A stretch of 48,122 bases of DNA from Ignavibacteria bacterium (lineage in GTDB: Bacteria; Bacteroidota; Ignavibacteria; Tepidaquicellales; OLB5). The stretch lies in contig JAUQWQ010000029.1 of NCBI GenBank assembly GCA_030835085.1, forward strand, positions 1 to 48,122, in the 5' to 3' direction. This document shows, piece after piece, positions 8,161 through 16,767 of this stretch. Each line of letters starts with the position of its first letter. Position 1 is the stretch's first letter. A model generated the notes under the pieces. That model was not told the DNA's origin. It saw nothing but the letters and a program-made list of their open reading frames with translations, and made no database searches. The translations under genes and the position numbers were made by a program.

Positions 8161-8294
8161 TTCCTTTTAAATAAGCTTATGATTATCACAAATACTGCAG
8201 CTATCAGTAAAATGTGTATGTAACCTCCCAGAAAATTAGAAACAATTCCCAAAACCCAAAGTATTAAAAGCAGAATAAAAATTGTCCAAAGCAT
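8157..8294 (-). CDS. lmo0937-family mini membrane protein (45 residues)
   Basis: A 45-codon frame begins MLWTIFILLLILWVLGIV, then SNFLGGYIHILL and a second hydrophobic segment ending in FKRK. This is the lmo0937/DUF5670 pattern: two membrane segments with a G-G-[YF]-I-H-I-L turn. The paralogue at 37980-38132 shares the pattern. Function is unknown; members are often stress-induced. The stop overlaps the start of the ECF sigma factor, which suggests coupled expression. Confidence 0.8.
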   Translation of the reverse strand: MLWTIFILLLILWVLGIVSNFLGGYIHILLIAAVFVIIISLFKRK

Positions 8295-8329
8295 TTAATT
8301 TACCCCCGTAAATTATTTTATAAATGATT

Positions 8330-8464
8330 TTAAAGAACAAACATTGTAAATATCCATATAAACAGAAGAAGCAGGCTTAACCATTTATATACTTCATCGT
8401 TATCATCATCATGGTCAACTTCCAAGTGCTCGTTAAAAAGCTCTGTATTTTTATTTATGATCAT
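8330..8464 (-). CDS. Small acidic single-span membrane protein (44 residues)
   Basis: A 44-codon frame encodes an acidic N-terminal half (EHLEVDHDDDNDEVYKW) followed by one membrane segment (LSLLLLFIWIFTMFVL) to the end. It sits 6 bp after the DUF948-like gene and 35 bp before the lmo0937-type gene, in a tightly packed unit. The ribosome binding site is weak. I do not know the family. Confidence 0.55.
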   Translation of the reverse strand: MIINKNTELFNEHLEVDHDDDNDEVYKWLSLLLLFIWIFTMFVL

Positions 8465-8470
8465 GGCAGT

Positions 8471-8863
8471 TTAGTTTAATTTTTTATAAAAAACCCTGAA
8501 TCCTTTATTTACTGCATGTATTAAATTCATGAAGCTGCGTATTCTTATAACGGCAGCATCTCTCACCGCATCTATATATATTTCCGCTTCTTCAATTTTA
8601 TCCATTACCTTTCCGCTGATGTTTTCAGCGTCATTGCTGATCTTTACTATTGAATCCGATATTATGTTTATTTTACCCGTGAGAATACTGATATCATTCA
8701 GAACAGGTTTGATATCATTGCCTATATCATTTACCTTTTCACTCATTTTAGTTAAGCCGGAATTCAGTTCCTTTATATATATGATAACATAAATACCGGC
8801 CGCACATACAACTATAAACATTATGATCTCAATTAGTATTCTTATGATATTCAGTATTTCCAC
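8471..8863 (-). CDS. DUF948-like membrane-anchored coiled-coil protein
   Basis: The 130-residue protein has an N-terminal membrane segment (about residues 8-30), then a long heptad-rich helix (ELNSGLTKMSEKVNDIGNDIKPVLNDISILTGK and on) and a C-terminal amphipathic region. The arrangement is typical of DUF948-like general-stress proteins, which often neighbour YtxH genes, as here (19 bp gap). It is probably in the inner membrane with the helix in the cytosol; its molecular role is unknown. Confidence 0.75.
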   Translation of the reverse strand: MEILNIIRILIEIIMFIVVCAAGIYVIIYIKELNSGLTKMSEKVNDIGNDIKPVLNDISILTGKINIISDSIVKISNDAENISGKVMDKIEEAEIYIDAVRDAAVIRIRSFMNLIHAVNKGFRVFYKKLN

Positions 8864-8882
8864 TTATATTACTTTTTATTGT

Positions 8883-9269
8883 TTATTTATTTTTTCGTTC
8901 ATCATTAAAGGTATCAACACCTGCTCTTACTGCATCTCTTATTCTTGATGTTTCGTCTGTGATAAATTCCTTGCCCTGGGTATAAAGTTTTTCCGTACCT
9001 GTCGTCAGGGAATCAGCTTTCTTTTTTGCTTCTTTTATCAGGTTTTCCGCTTTCTTCCTGCCATCTGAAATTATTTCTGATGCCCTGGCCTTAGCTGAGT
9101 CGACATAATGCCCTGTTTCTTCAGCTACTTCGCGGCTTTTTTTACCGATATCTTTCCTGAGCTCTTTTCCGCTTTTAGGCGCGTATAGCAGGGCAGCAAT
9201 GCTGCCTATCGCCCCGCCTGCAAGCAGTCCCAATAAGAATCCTTTAGATGATGATGTTCTGTTTTCCAT
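8883..9269 (-). CDS. YtxH domain-containing protein
   Basis: The 128-residue protein starts with a GFLLGLLAGGAIGSIAALLYAPKSGKELRKDIGKK block, the signature of the YtxH family: a Gly/Ala-rich membrane segment followed by YAPxSGxExR. A long Lys/Ala/Glu helix follows (residues 40-110), like apolipoprotein- or LEA-type repeats. YtxH is a sigma-B general-stress protein in Bacillus. The gene has a good AAAGGAG ribosome binding site. It is followed by the DUF948-like gene, its usual partner. Confidence 0.88.
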   Translation of the reverse strand: MENRTSSSKGFLLGLLAGGAIGSIAALLYAPKSGKELRKDIGKKSREVAEETGHYVDSAKARASEIISDGRKKAENLIKEAKKKADSLTTGTEKLYTQGKEFITDETSRIRDAVRAGVDTFNDERKNK

Positions 9270-9309
9270 TTTTTTCTCCTTTAAACTGCCTGATAAACGG
9301 CATTTTTAT

Positions 9310-9939
9310 TTATTGTGATTTAAAGTTATTTCTTCCTTCTTTATTGATCTTTACGTCAAATCTAAGCTTGAATCCTGTTGATTCATTAAAAGATTCATCC
9401 AGGTATAATATTCCATAAACAGGGTAGGGAGTAACATTATCATCAAATTTACCTTTAAGATAAAACCCATAGACGGTATTGAAGAGAAGCGGTGCACTGA
9501 AAGATTCCGTATTATCTGATGTAAAATCGTTTTCAGTTAATGTTGTATCGGTATCAGGTATTACCTTCATTGTATCAAACTGTGATTGCGAAGCATGAAG
9601 CATTATGAGCTTAAACCTTGTACGGTAGCCCGGAACTGACACCGGGAAATCAGATAGATCACCGGAACGGAAAAAATATACTGAATCACCCAGCGAAATT
9701 GAATCTATCAGATTCGCATCCTTATACCTGCTTGAATCTTTTACTATTACTCCGCTGAAAAGATCTACTGCACTTAAAGCGTCATCAAATGGAATGGTTC
9801 TTTCCGAGATCAGAAGATTATTATAGTTCACTGCTACTGTATCAGTTCCGGGGGGATTTATCGGGTCTTCATCTTCACTGCATCCGTAATAAAATACTGA
9901 TGCAGTACATAAGATCATCAAAATTGCTAATTTTTTCAT
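9310..9939 (-). CDS. Lipoprotein of unknown function
   Basis: The 209-residue protein has a signal peptide with lipobox YYGC (Cys20), an acidic linker (SEDEDPINPPGTDT) and a beta-rich body. It contains SVDLFSGVIVKDSSRYKD and ends FDVKINKEGRNNFKSQ. The FSGVIVKDSSRYKDANLIDS segment resembles secreted domains in FCB genomes, but I do not recognise a family. It is preceded by the hairpin at 9986-10017 and lies between the barrel and YtxH genes. Confidence 0.68.
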   Translation of the reverse strand: MKKLAILMILCTASVFYYGCSEDEDPINPPGTDTVAVNYNNLLISERTIPFDDALSAVDLFSGVIVKDSSRYKDANLIDSISLGDSVYFFRSGDLSDFPVSVPGYRTRFKLIMLHASQSQFDTMKVIPDTDTTLTENDFTSDNTESFSAPLLFNTVYGFYLKGKFDDNVTPYPVYGILYLDESFNESTGFKLRFDVKINKEGRNNFKSQ

Positions 9940-9985
9940 TATTTGTAAAACTCCTTAATTATTATTATTAAATTGTTTGTTAAAA

Positions 9986-10017
9986 TTTCAGCAGGGCAAA
10001 GTTTAGCCCTGCTGAAA
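9986..10017 (-). terminator. 12-bp hairpin inside the minus-strand unit
   Basis: TTTCAGCAGGGC pairs perfectly with GCCCTGCTGAAA around an 8-nt loop, just after the barrel gene. On the minus strand it is followed by ATTTTAAC, a poor U-run. It may attenuate readthrough or protect the upstream mRNA rather than fully terminate. Confidence 0.6.
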
Positions 10018-10035
10018 GTTATTGTATAGAACTAT

Positions 10036-10659
10036 TTATTTTATTGTAAATTCTAAACCCGCATTGACTGTCATGAATCCAACTGAACCTGTTCTTGTAA
10101 ACACGTTATGATACTTTGTTTTTGCAAGAATGCTGACAGCATCACTAAGATACAAGCTTGCGCCTATTCCACCATTAATACCGGCATTTGTCTGTGAAAC
10201 CTGGCTTACTGTTACCGTTGCATCTATAGGGTCTATGTAACTGTTTTGTTTAAAATAATATGCACCTGCTCCGCCTTCAAAATATACCTGCGATTTTAAT
10301 TTAGGATGTGTGAAATAATATCGCGGTCCTGCCGAAAATTCCATATACTGTCCCACCGGTGCCCCTGTTTTTTTGGATGACATGAACATATAATTAAATT
10401 TTCCGAAAAGTCCAACTTCTTTATTGATTTTTAAACCTACATCAAGCCCAACAACTCCACCCGGTTTAAAATCCGCTCTGAAATCCCGGGTCAACGGGAA
10501 TATAGCACCGCCTGAAGGCGCAATTGAAAATTGAGGAAAGTTCTGTTTTTTTACTTTTGAATTACTTACAGGTGTATTCTTTATCTGCGAATACGTTATT
10601 CCTGAAATCGCAATCAGAAAAACTACCAGGTAATGTGTTAAAATTTTAAATGTTTTCAT
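10036..10659 (-). CDS. Outer-membrane beta-barrel protein
   Basis: The 207-residue protein has a signal peptide (to about residue 24, ending ISGITYS). It contains GGAIFPLTRDF, GLDVGLKINKEVGLFGKFNYMF, FSAGPRYYF and VYFEGGAGAYYF strands, alternating hydrophobic and polar. It ends NAGLEFTIK, close to a barrel C-terminus. It resembles the porin-like or OMP_b-brl family. The ribosome binding site (AAAGGAG) is good. It follows the response regulator by 54 bp in the same unit. Confidence 0.8.
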   Translation of the reverse strand: MKTFKILTHYLVVFLIAISGITYSQIKNTPVSNSKVKKQNFPQFSIAPSGGAIFPLTRDFRADFKPGGVVGLDVGLKINKEVGLFGKFNYMFMSSKKTGAPVGQYMEFSAGPRYYFTHPKLKSQVYFEGGAGAYYFKQNSYIDPIDATVTVSQVSQTNAGINGGIGASLYLSDAVSILAKTKYHNVFTRTGSVGFMTVNAGLEFTIK

Positions 10660-10713
10660 TTTATAATTCTCCTTTATAAATTTTTATCATGCTGAATTAT
10701 CAATTTGAATTTA

Positions 10714-11121
10714 CTACTGTGATGCTGTTTCTTTGTGAGCTGAATGCCGCAGAATATTATCTACGGTATCTATCAGGTCCGTTATCAGGAATGGTTTATC
10801 TATAAATGCGTCAATCCCTGTTGAACGTGCTTTTTCTTTCAGCTCTTTATCTTTGCCGTAAGCTGATATCATTATTGCTTTCACATCCGGATCGTTTTCT
10901 TTAGCCATTTTAAAAATATCCAGTCCTGTTATTCCCTGAAGGTACTGTAGATTATAATCAAGTATCAGCAGCTGGTAATATTTTTCACTGTGCTTTATTT
11001 TATTAATTGCATCAAGTGCGCTTAGTGCTGATTCAACATTATATCCTTCTGATTCAAGTACCTCACAAAGTGTCTCATTCATGTATTTATCGTCTTCAAC
11101 TATTAATATCAGAATATTCAT
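10714..11121 (-). CDS. Single-domain response regulator
   Basis: The 135-residue protein is a lone receiver domain. The acidic pocket is E9-D10-D11, the phospho-acceptor is Asp55 (LLILDYN), and the Ser and Lys switch residues appear in MISAYGKD and IDKPF. No output domain follows. It lies divergent from the giant kinase and downstream of the -24/-12 site at 11311. It could act as a phosphate sink or feedback element for the kinase, or pass phosphate on (inference). Confidence 0.9.
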   Translation of the reverse strand: MNILILIVEDDKYMNETLCEVLESEGYNVESALSALDAINKIKHSEKYYQLLILDYNLQYLQGITGLDIFKMAKENDPDVKAIMISAYGKDKELKEKARSTGIDAFIDKPFLITDLIDTVDNILRHSAHKETASQ

Positions 11122-11135
11122 TATAATTTATATGT

Positions 11136-11255
11136 TTAATTAAGAGGCGTATTCTTTGATTTTTTCTTATTATCTTTTGAATCAGCGGATGCTAAATCTA
11201 TTAACAGCCTTAAATATCCAAGATCTTCCTGAGTAATCCTTAAATCCAACATCAT
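11136..11255 (-). CDS. Small 39-residue charged protein
   Basis: A 39-codon frame starting ATGATG has a strong ribosome binding site (GGAGG two bases before the first ATG, five before the second). The peptide is helical in its first half (LRITQEDLGYLRLLIDLAS), then Lys-rich (KDNKKKSKNTPLN), with no membrane segment. It ends 14 bp before the response regulator. It is the first gene after the -24/-12 site. Function unknown; the leader position suggests it may be a small regulatory or accessory protein. Confidence 0.65.
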   Translation of the reverse strand: MMLDLRITQEDLGYLRLLIDLASADSKDNKKKSKNTPLN

Positions 11256-11310
11256 AACCTCCATTTTTATTTATTTATGTTTTTGTTATCTTTTGGTACA
11301 CACAGGAAAT

Positions 11311-11326
11311 TACAATTACTGTGCCA
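11311..11326 (-). promoter_or_regulatory. Sigma-54-type -24/-12 promoter for the 11255-5148 unit
   Basis: On the minus strand this is TGGCAC-A-GTAA-TTGTA, with exact sigma-54 spacing and T for C at the -12 box. The expected start is near 11299, giving a leader of about 44 nt before the small ORF at 11255. It lies in the intergenic space between divergent genes. Confidence 0.75.
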
Positions 11327-11377
11327 AATCTTTTTTGCTGTTTTTGATGTTATTTTGGTAAGTGTTGGTTATGTCAA

Positions 11378-11391
11378 TGACATTATTGTCG
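11378..11391. promoter_or_regulatory. Candidate activator site TGACA-N4-TGTCG
   Basis: TGACATTATTGTCG matches the TGNCA-N4-TGTCA dyad with one end mismatch. It lies 51 bp upstream of the minus-strand -24 element at 11311-11326. It falls inside the region that would be coding if the kinase started at 11277, which argues for the later kinase start. Confidence 0.55.
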
Positions 11392-11417
11392 CTAAATTTG
11401 GAGGAAATTCAGGCAAT

Positions 11418-14400
11418 TTGAGTAATAACAATCAGAAATTCAGAAAATTCACAGAAAAACTTCCTTTAGAAAAGTTCATTCCTGCTGCTTTCCTTATTTT
11501 CCTGTTATGTTTTATTGTATTGAGCATAATTACATATAATAATATAGCTTTATACAAAAGCAGCGTTGAACTGGTTGATCACACAAATAAAGTTCTCCGC
11601 AAAACTGACGAAATAAATCTCCTCCTTTCAAATATTCAGCTGCAGAGAAGGAGCTATGTTGTCAAAGGAGAAGAAAAATACTTTCAAAAATACAGTGATC
11701 AACAGAACACACTTCTTTACGAGATCGGACAGCTGAAACTTCTTACCGGTGATAATTCACTGCAGCAGAATAATATTCATATCATCGATTCCCTTTCGGC
11801 TAATATCAACAGGCTGCTTGATTCCTCAATTGTATTATTCAAAACCGAAGGCAAAGTATCTCCCTTCCAGACCGGGTTGGCAATGGAGTCACAGGATAAC
11901 CTTGACCGGATAAACGAAATTACTGCTCAAATAAAAAATGAGGAATTCAGGCTTCTTGAAGAAAGACAGGGAGCATCTAAAACAAGTCTGACCAATACAC
12001 AAGCTTTTATCATAATAACAAGCCTGTTTGCATTTGCTGTTCTGGGGCTTTCATTATTCGTTTTCAACAAGCTGATAAAAAATAAAAACGAAACGGATGA
12101 ATTATTAAAGAAATCATACGAAGAACTGGAAGATAAAGTTGAAGAAAGAACTACAGAACTGAAGAATTCGAATGAGAACCTTGTGAATGAGATCAACAGC
12201 AGGAAAAAAATTGAGTCCTCTTTGCGTGAAAGCGAAAGCAGATTCCGGGAAATGGCAGACTCTGCACCGGCTCTTATATGGATTGCAGGAACTGATAAAA
12301 AATGTGAATACTTCAATAAAGGATGGCTTGATTTCCGCGGAAGAACTCTGGAACAGGAAACAGGAAACGGCTGGGTTAACGGTATCTACCAGGAAGATCT
12401 TGAAAGGTGTTTAAGCTCATATGCAGCATCATTTGAAAGCAGGGAACCATTCGAAATTGAGTACAGGCTGCAATCTGCCGATGGCGATTATAGATGGATA
12501 CTCAGCAGGGGTATTCCCAGATATACAGGCGAAGAATTCGCCGGTTATATAGGCATAGCTATCGATATTCATGAGAAAAAACGTACAGAAAGATACCTCA
12601 AGATCCAGTATTCTGTTTCACGAACCCTGGCAGAAGCTTTAACTACTGAAGAAGCGATGCAGAATGTTCTGGAAAATATTTGTACAGGGGTAAACTGGAA
12701 ATTCGGTATTGCCTGGGTTGTAGAAGATGAGAAACTGGTTCAAAAAGCTCTGTGGAGCGATAATCCGGCAGATGCAAAAAATTATAGTTCAATTTACAGT
12801 AATGCACTCAAGCTTGATATAGGAGCAGGACTTCCCGGAAGAGTATGGAAATCCGCAAAATCACTATGGCTGGAAGACCTGCGCTCGGATGACAATCTTC
12901 CCAGAAAGGAAGGATTCATAAAACTCGGCTGGCAATCTGGATTTGCCGTACCTATAAAAGATGGTGCCAGAGTAATTGCAGTTATTGAGTGCTTTAACCG
13001 GAACACTTTGACCGCAAAGAATGATTTGCTGGAGGTACTTGAATCTGTGGGCAGCCAGGTAGGTAATTTTCTGGAAAGGAAAAAAGCTGAGGAGAATTTG
13101 AAGCTGGCTTATGATGAGCTGGAACAAAAAGTTAATGAAAGAACAATTGAGCTGGCCAATACACTCAACAGGCTTCTGGATGAAATGGCAATAAAGGAAA
13201 AAGTTCAAAGCAGGCTGAAACTTTACGGGCATGCGCTCAGGGGAATAAAGGAATGTGTTTTCATTACCAATCTTCAGAACAGGACAATATTTGTAAACCC
13301 GGCATTTGAATCAGTTTACGGATACCTTGAGAGCGAGCTGCTGGATAAGAACATACCGGTTCTTTACACAGATAGTATCTCGGAAGAAAAAAGAAGAGAA
13401 ATACTGGCTGAGGCATTGAAAAACGGGTGGAAAGGTGAACTTATCAACAAACGTGTTGATGGTTCTCTATTCTATGTTTACCTTTCTGCATCGGTGATCA
13501 GGAATGAAGAAGGAAAAGTAGATTCTATAGTTGGCATTGTACAGGATATCACAGCCGAGAAAAATAATCTTGACCTGCTTGAAAAAAGATTCAGCCTGCT
13601 GAATATGGTTAATGAAGTAGCCGTTGAATCCAACAGGTTCACCGATAATGAATCCTGTATACAATATTCAATAGATAAAGTGTGCGAATACACAGGGTGG
13701 GATATCGGTCACTATTTCAACTATGAAGATGGCAGCCTGAAGAGCTCCGGGCTGTGGAACAAAAACCTGGCTGCCGAATATGACGTATTCAGAGCATTGA
13801 CTGAAGAAATTACTTTGGGTGCCGAAAAGGGATTCCAGAAAGAAGTAATCTCTGAAAGAAAAGCAGTTTGGACCGATATTTCAACACTGAATGACAGTAC
13901 CGTATATAAACGTGCAGATCTCTGCAGGAATATCGGCCTCAGATCATGTATTTGGGTTCCTATTGTGGGAAGGGATGAAGTAATCGGAGTGCTGGAATTC
14001 TTCAATTCAAAAGATATCAGGCAGGATAAAGAAATTCTGGATAGTATTGTGAATATTTCAAGTGAAATAAGCAATGTTATAAGGAAAAATGAATTTGTCA
14101 AAGAAATTAAAGAACGGGAAAATCATTTCAGCGCAATTGCTGATACAGCAAATGACTCTATCATTACAGCAGATAGTGAAGGTAATATTATTTATGTTAA
14201 TTCAAGTACGGCCGGAATGTTCGGGTACACAGAAAGCGAACTTCTGCAGAGTCATTTAACGGTGATAATGCCTGGAAAATATGCCGAAAGCCATACCAGA
14301 GCTTTCAAAAAGGTAGTTAAAACAGGTATATCAAATCTTCAGGGAAAGACGGTTGAACTTTCAGGCAGGAAAAAAGACGGCACTGAATTTCCTATTGAGC

Positions 14401-16745
14401 TTTCAATTGCTAAGTGGGAGTTAAATAACCGCGTTTATTTTACCGGAATGATCAGGGATATTTCATTCAGAAAAGCAATTGAAAATGAGCTTGTTGAAAA
14501 CCGGAATTCACTTATCGAAGCTCAGTCTATTGCAAAATTAGGCAACTGGCAGTGGGATGTCAGCTCGAATACGGTCAGGTGGTCAGATGAAATGTATAAT
14601 ATCTACGAAATCACAAAAACAGATTTCGATAATTCTTACGAAGGATTCCTTGCACGGCTTCATCCTGATGACAGGGATTCAATACGGGATAAGATCTCAA
14701 CGGCATACAACAACAAACAATCATTTGAATTTAATGAAAGAATTGTAACTCCTTCAGGCAGGATAAAAGTACTTCGTTCCTCAGGCGGTGTAAGGCTTAA
14801 CCCTGAAGGAAATGTGGCAAAGCTTGTGGGTACATGCCTTGATATAACTGAGATCTATGAAGCTGAACAGAAGATAAGGGATAATGAAGAGAGATTAAGT
14901 CTTATTATGGAAAACATCAAGGATTATGCTGTGATAATGCTTGATGAAAATGGCAACATAAAAAGCTGGAACAGAGCTGCAGAATATATTAAGGGGTACA
15001 GCAAAGAAGAAATATTAGGAAAGCATATTTCAGTATTCTATACTGATGAAGATATTGAAAGAAAAGCACCGGAATACAACCTCGCTATGGCAGCAAAACT
15101 TGGAAGATTTGAAAACCAGGGCTGGAGGAAACGCAAAGATGGAACTCAGTTCTGGGCTGATATCATTTTTTCATCATTATATGATGGTAATAAACTCAAA
15201 GGATTTGTTAAAGTAACCCGCGATATTACAGAAAGAAGAAAGGCTGAGCAGGACCTTATTGAAAGCGAAAAACGTCTTAAAGAGGCGCAGGAAATTGCCA
15301 AACTGGGCAGCTGGGAGTGGGATGCTGTTAATGATAAAGTAAAATGGTCTGCTGAAATGTACAATATTTTTGAAATTGATCCGGAGACTGTAATAACGCA
15401 GCAAATTTACCTTGATCTCCTGGATGATGAAAGCAAAAAAGTGCGGGAAGAGGCAGTCAGAAAAGCGATAGAAAGTGACTTGCCGTTTGACTATTACCTA
15501 AATATCAGAAGTGCATCAGGTACTACAAAGATAATCCATTCACAGGGTGAGATTGAAAAGGATGAAAACGGCAATATCCGGCGAATGGTAGGTACATTCA
15601 TGGATGTAACGGAAATGAAGGAAGCAGAAGAAAAAGTTAAGCAGAGTGAAAAGCAGCTTAAGGAAGCGCAGAGTATAGCTAAACTTGGAAGCTGGCAGGC
15701 CGATTATAAAACGGGAAAAGTATTGTGGTCTGATGAAATGTACCGAATACATGAACTGGACCCTGAAAATGCTGATCTGGATTACACTAATATAAGGAGA
15801 TTCATCTACCATAAAGATCTTCCGGCAATGGATGCTTTGATAAAAAGACTTGAAAGCAAACCGGCCGATTCAGAAATTGATTACAGGATAGTTACTCCTT
15901 CCGGAAGACTGAAATATCTCAGCCTTGACCTTCGAATAGAGTTAGACAGCAGAAAAAAACCGCTGCGGCTGTATGGAAGTGTTCAGGATATAACTGAAAT
16001 TAAACTTGTTGAAGAAGAGCTCAGGAAAACAAACGCAAAATTGATTGAAGCACAAAAAGAACTTATACATAATGAAAAACTGGCAGCATTAGGCAGGTTC
16101 TCTTCCGGTATTGCTCATGAGATCCGCAATCCGCTGGCAAACATCAGCGCTCTTGCGCAGCTTCTGGCCAAGTCTAAAATTGAAGACGAAAAGATGAAGA
16201 AACATCTTAAGTATATTTTAGTCAATTCAGATATTGCCAATAAGATCATTAAGGACCTGCTGAATTTTGCATCGCCTGAAGATCTGGTTTATGATGAATT
16301 TTCAGCGGGTGAACTGCTTGAAAATATTTTGAACAGTATTGAAGCAAGGTGTACGGAAAAGCAGATCGCGCTTAATAAACAAATACCTGATGACCTGCCG
16401 GTTCTGCATGCCGATAAAGTAAAACTTGAAAATGCATTGTTGAATTTTGTTTCAAATGCTATTGATGCAATTGATACCGGAGGGAACATAACGGTCAAAG
16501 CCAGGGAGGATAAGATCAATAACCAGGTAATTGTTGATGTTATTGATACAGGTAAAGGCATTCCACCTGAGAACCTGGATAAAATATTTGAACCTTTTTT
16601 TACTACAAAAGAAACGGGGACAGGACTTGGACTTGGACTTGCATACCAATACATTAAATCACATAATGGCATTCTGAATATTTCAAGTGAGCCGGGTAAA
16701 GGCACTCATGTTGAAATTAAACTGCCGTTGAGTAAAATAAAATAA
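11418..16745 (+). CDS. Giant sensor histidine kinase: CHASE3, PAS, GAF, PAS, GAF, five PAS, HisKA, HATPase
   Basis: The protein has about 1,775 residues. A first membrane segment is followed by a periplasmic CHASE3-like domain (DEINLLLSNIQLQRRSYVVKG) and a second membrane segment, then a coiled coil. The rest is cytosolic: PAS, GAF, PAS, GAF, then five PAS domains, then HisKA with GIAHEIRNPL (phospho-acceptor His at 16116-16118). The N box is NALLNFVSNAIDAI and the G boxes are DTGKGIP and GTGLGLGLAY. No receiver domain follows. The NtrC-class regulator begins 22 bp after the stop, so they are very likely partners. I chose TTG 11418 (GGAGG 13 bases upstream). The frame is open to 11277, but that stretch holds a divergent promoter and a dyad. 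Confidence 0.85.
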   Translation: MSNNNQKFRKFTEKLPLEKFIPAAFLIFLLCFIVLSIITYNNIALYKSSVELVDHTNKVLRKTDEINLLLSNIQLQRRSYVVKGEEKYFQKYSDQQNTLLYEIGQLKLLTGDNSLQQNNIHIIDSLSANINRLLDSSIVLFKTEGKVSPFQTGLAMESQDNLDRINEITAQIKNEEFRLLEERQGASKTSLTNTQAFIIITSLFAFAVLGLSLFVFNKLIKNKNETDELLKKSYEELEDKVEERTTELKNSNENLVNEINSRKKIESSLRESESRFREMADSAPALIWIAGTDKKCEYFNKGWLDFRGRTLEQETGNGWVNGIYQEDLERCLSSYAASFESREPFEIEYRLQSADGDYRWILSRGIPRYTGEEFAGYIGIAIDIHEKKRTERYLKIQYSVSRTLAEALTTEEAMQNVLENICTGVNWKFGIAWVVEDEKLVQKALWSDNPADAKNYSSIYSNALKLDIGAGLPGRVWKSAKSLWLEDLRSDDNLPRKEGFIKLGWQSGFAVPIKDGARVIAVIECFNRNTLTAKNDLLEVLESVGSQVGNFLERKKAEENLKLAYDELEQKVNERTIELANTLNRLLDEMAIKEKVQSRLKLYGHALRGIKECVFITNLQNRTIFVNPAFESVYGYLESELLDKNIPVLYTDSISEEKRREILAEALKNGWKGELINKRVDGSLFYVYLSASVIRNEEGKVDSIVGIVQDITAEKNNLDLLEKRFSLLNMVNEVAVESNRFTDNESCIQYSIDKVCEYTGWDIGHYFNYEDGSLKSSGLWNKNLAAEYDVFRALTEEITLGAEKGFQKEVISERKAVWTDISTLNDSTVYKRADLCRNIGLRSCIWVPIVGRDEVIGVLEFFNSKDIRQDKEILDSIVNISSEISNVIRKNEFVKEIKERENHFSAIADTANDSIITADSEGNIIYVNSSTAGMFGYTESELLQSHLTVIMPGKYAESHTRAFKKVVKTGISNLQGKTVELSGRKKDGTEFPIELSIAKWELNNRVYFTGMIRDISFRKAIENELVENRNSLIEAQSIAKLGNWQWDVSSNTVRWSDEMYNIYEITKTDFDNSYEGFLARLHPDDRDSIRDKISTAYNNKQSFEFNERIVTPSGRIKVLRSSGGVRLNPEGNVAKLVGTCLDITEIYEAEQKIRDNEERLSLIMENIKDYAVIMLDENGNIKSWNRAAEYIKGYSKEEILGKHISVFYTDEDIERKAPEYNLAMAAKLGRFENQGWRKRKDGTQFWADIIFSSLYDGNKLKGFVKVTRDITERRKAEQDLIESEKRLKEAQEIAKLGSWEWDAVNDKVKWSAEMYNIFEIDPETVITQQIYLDLLDDESKKVREEAVRKAIESDLPFDYYLNIRSASGTTKIIHSQGEIEKDENGNIRRMVGTFMDVTEMKEAEEKVKQSEKQLKEAQSIAKLGSWQADYKTGKVLWSDEMYRIHELDPENADLDYTNIRRFIYHKDLPAMDALIKRLESKPADSEIDYRIVTPSGRLKYLSLDLRIELDSRKKPLRLYGSVQDITEIKLVEEELRKTNAKLIEAQKELIHNEKLAALGRFSSGIAHEIRNPLANISALAQLLAKSKIEDEKMKKHLKYILVNSDIANKIIKDLLNFASPEDLVYDEFSAGELLENILNSIEARCTEKQIALNKQIPDDLPVLHADKVKLENALLNFVSNAIDAIDTGGNITVKAREDKINNQVIVDVIDTGKGIPPENLDKIFEPFFTTKETGTGLGLGLAYQYIKSHNGILNISSEPGKGTHVEIKLPLSKIK

Positions 16746-16767
16746 ATTAAACTGATTCAATTTATTT

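Noticed and set aside
11277-11417. N-terminal 47 codons of the kinase frame as coding sequence
   Set aside because: The region carries a minus-strand -24/-12 site and a dyad, no ribosome binding site precedes 11277, and a TTG with GGAGG upstream exists at 11418.
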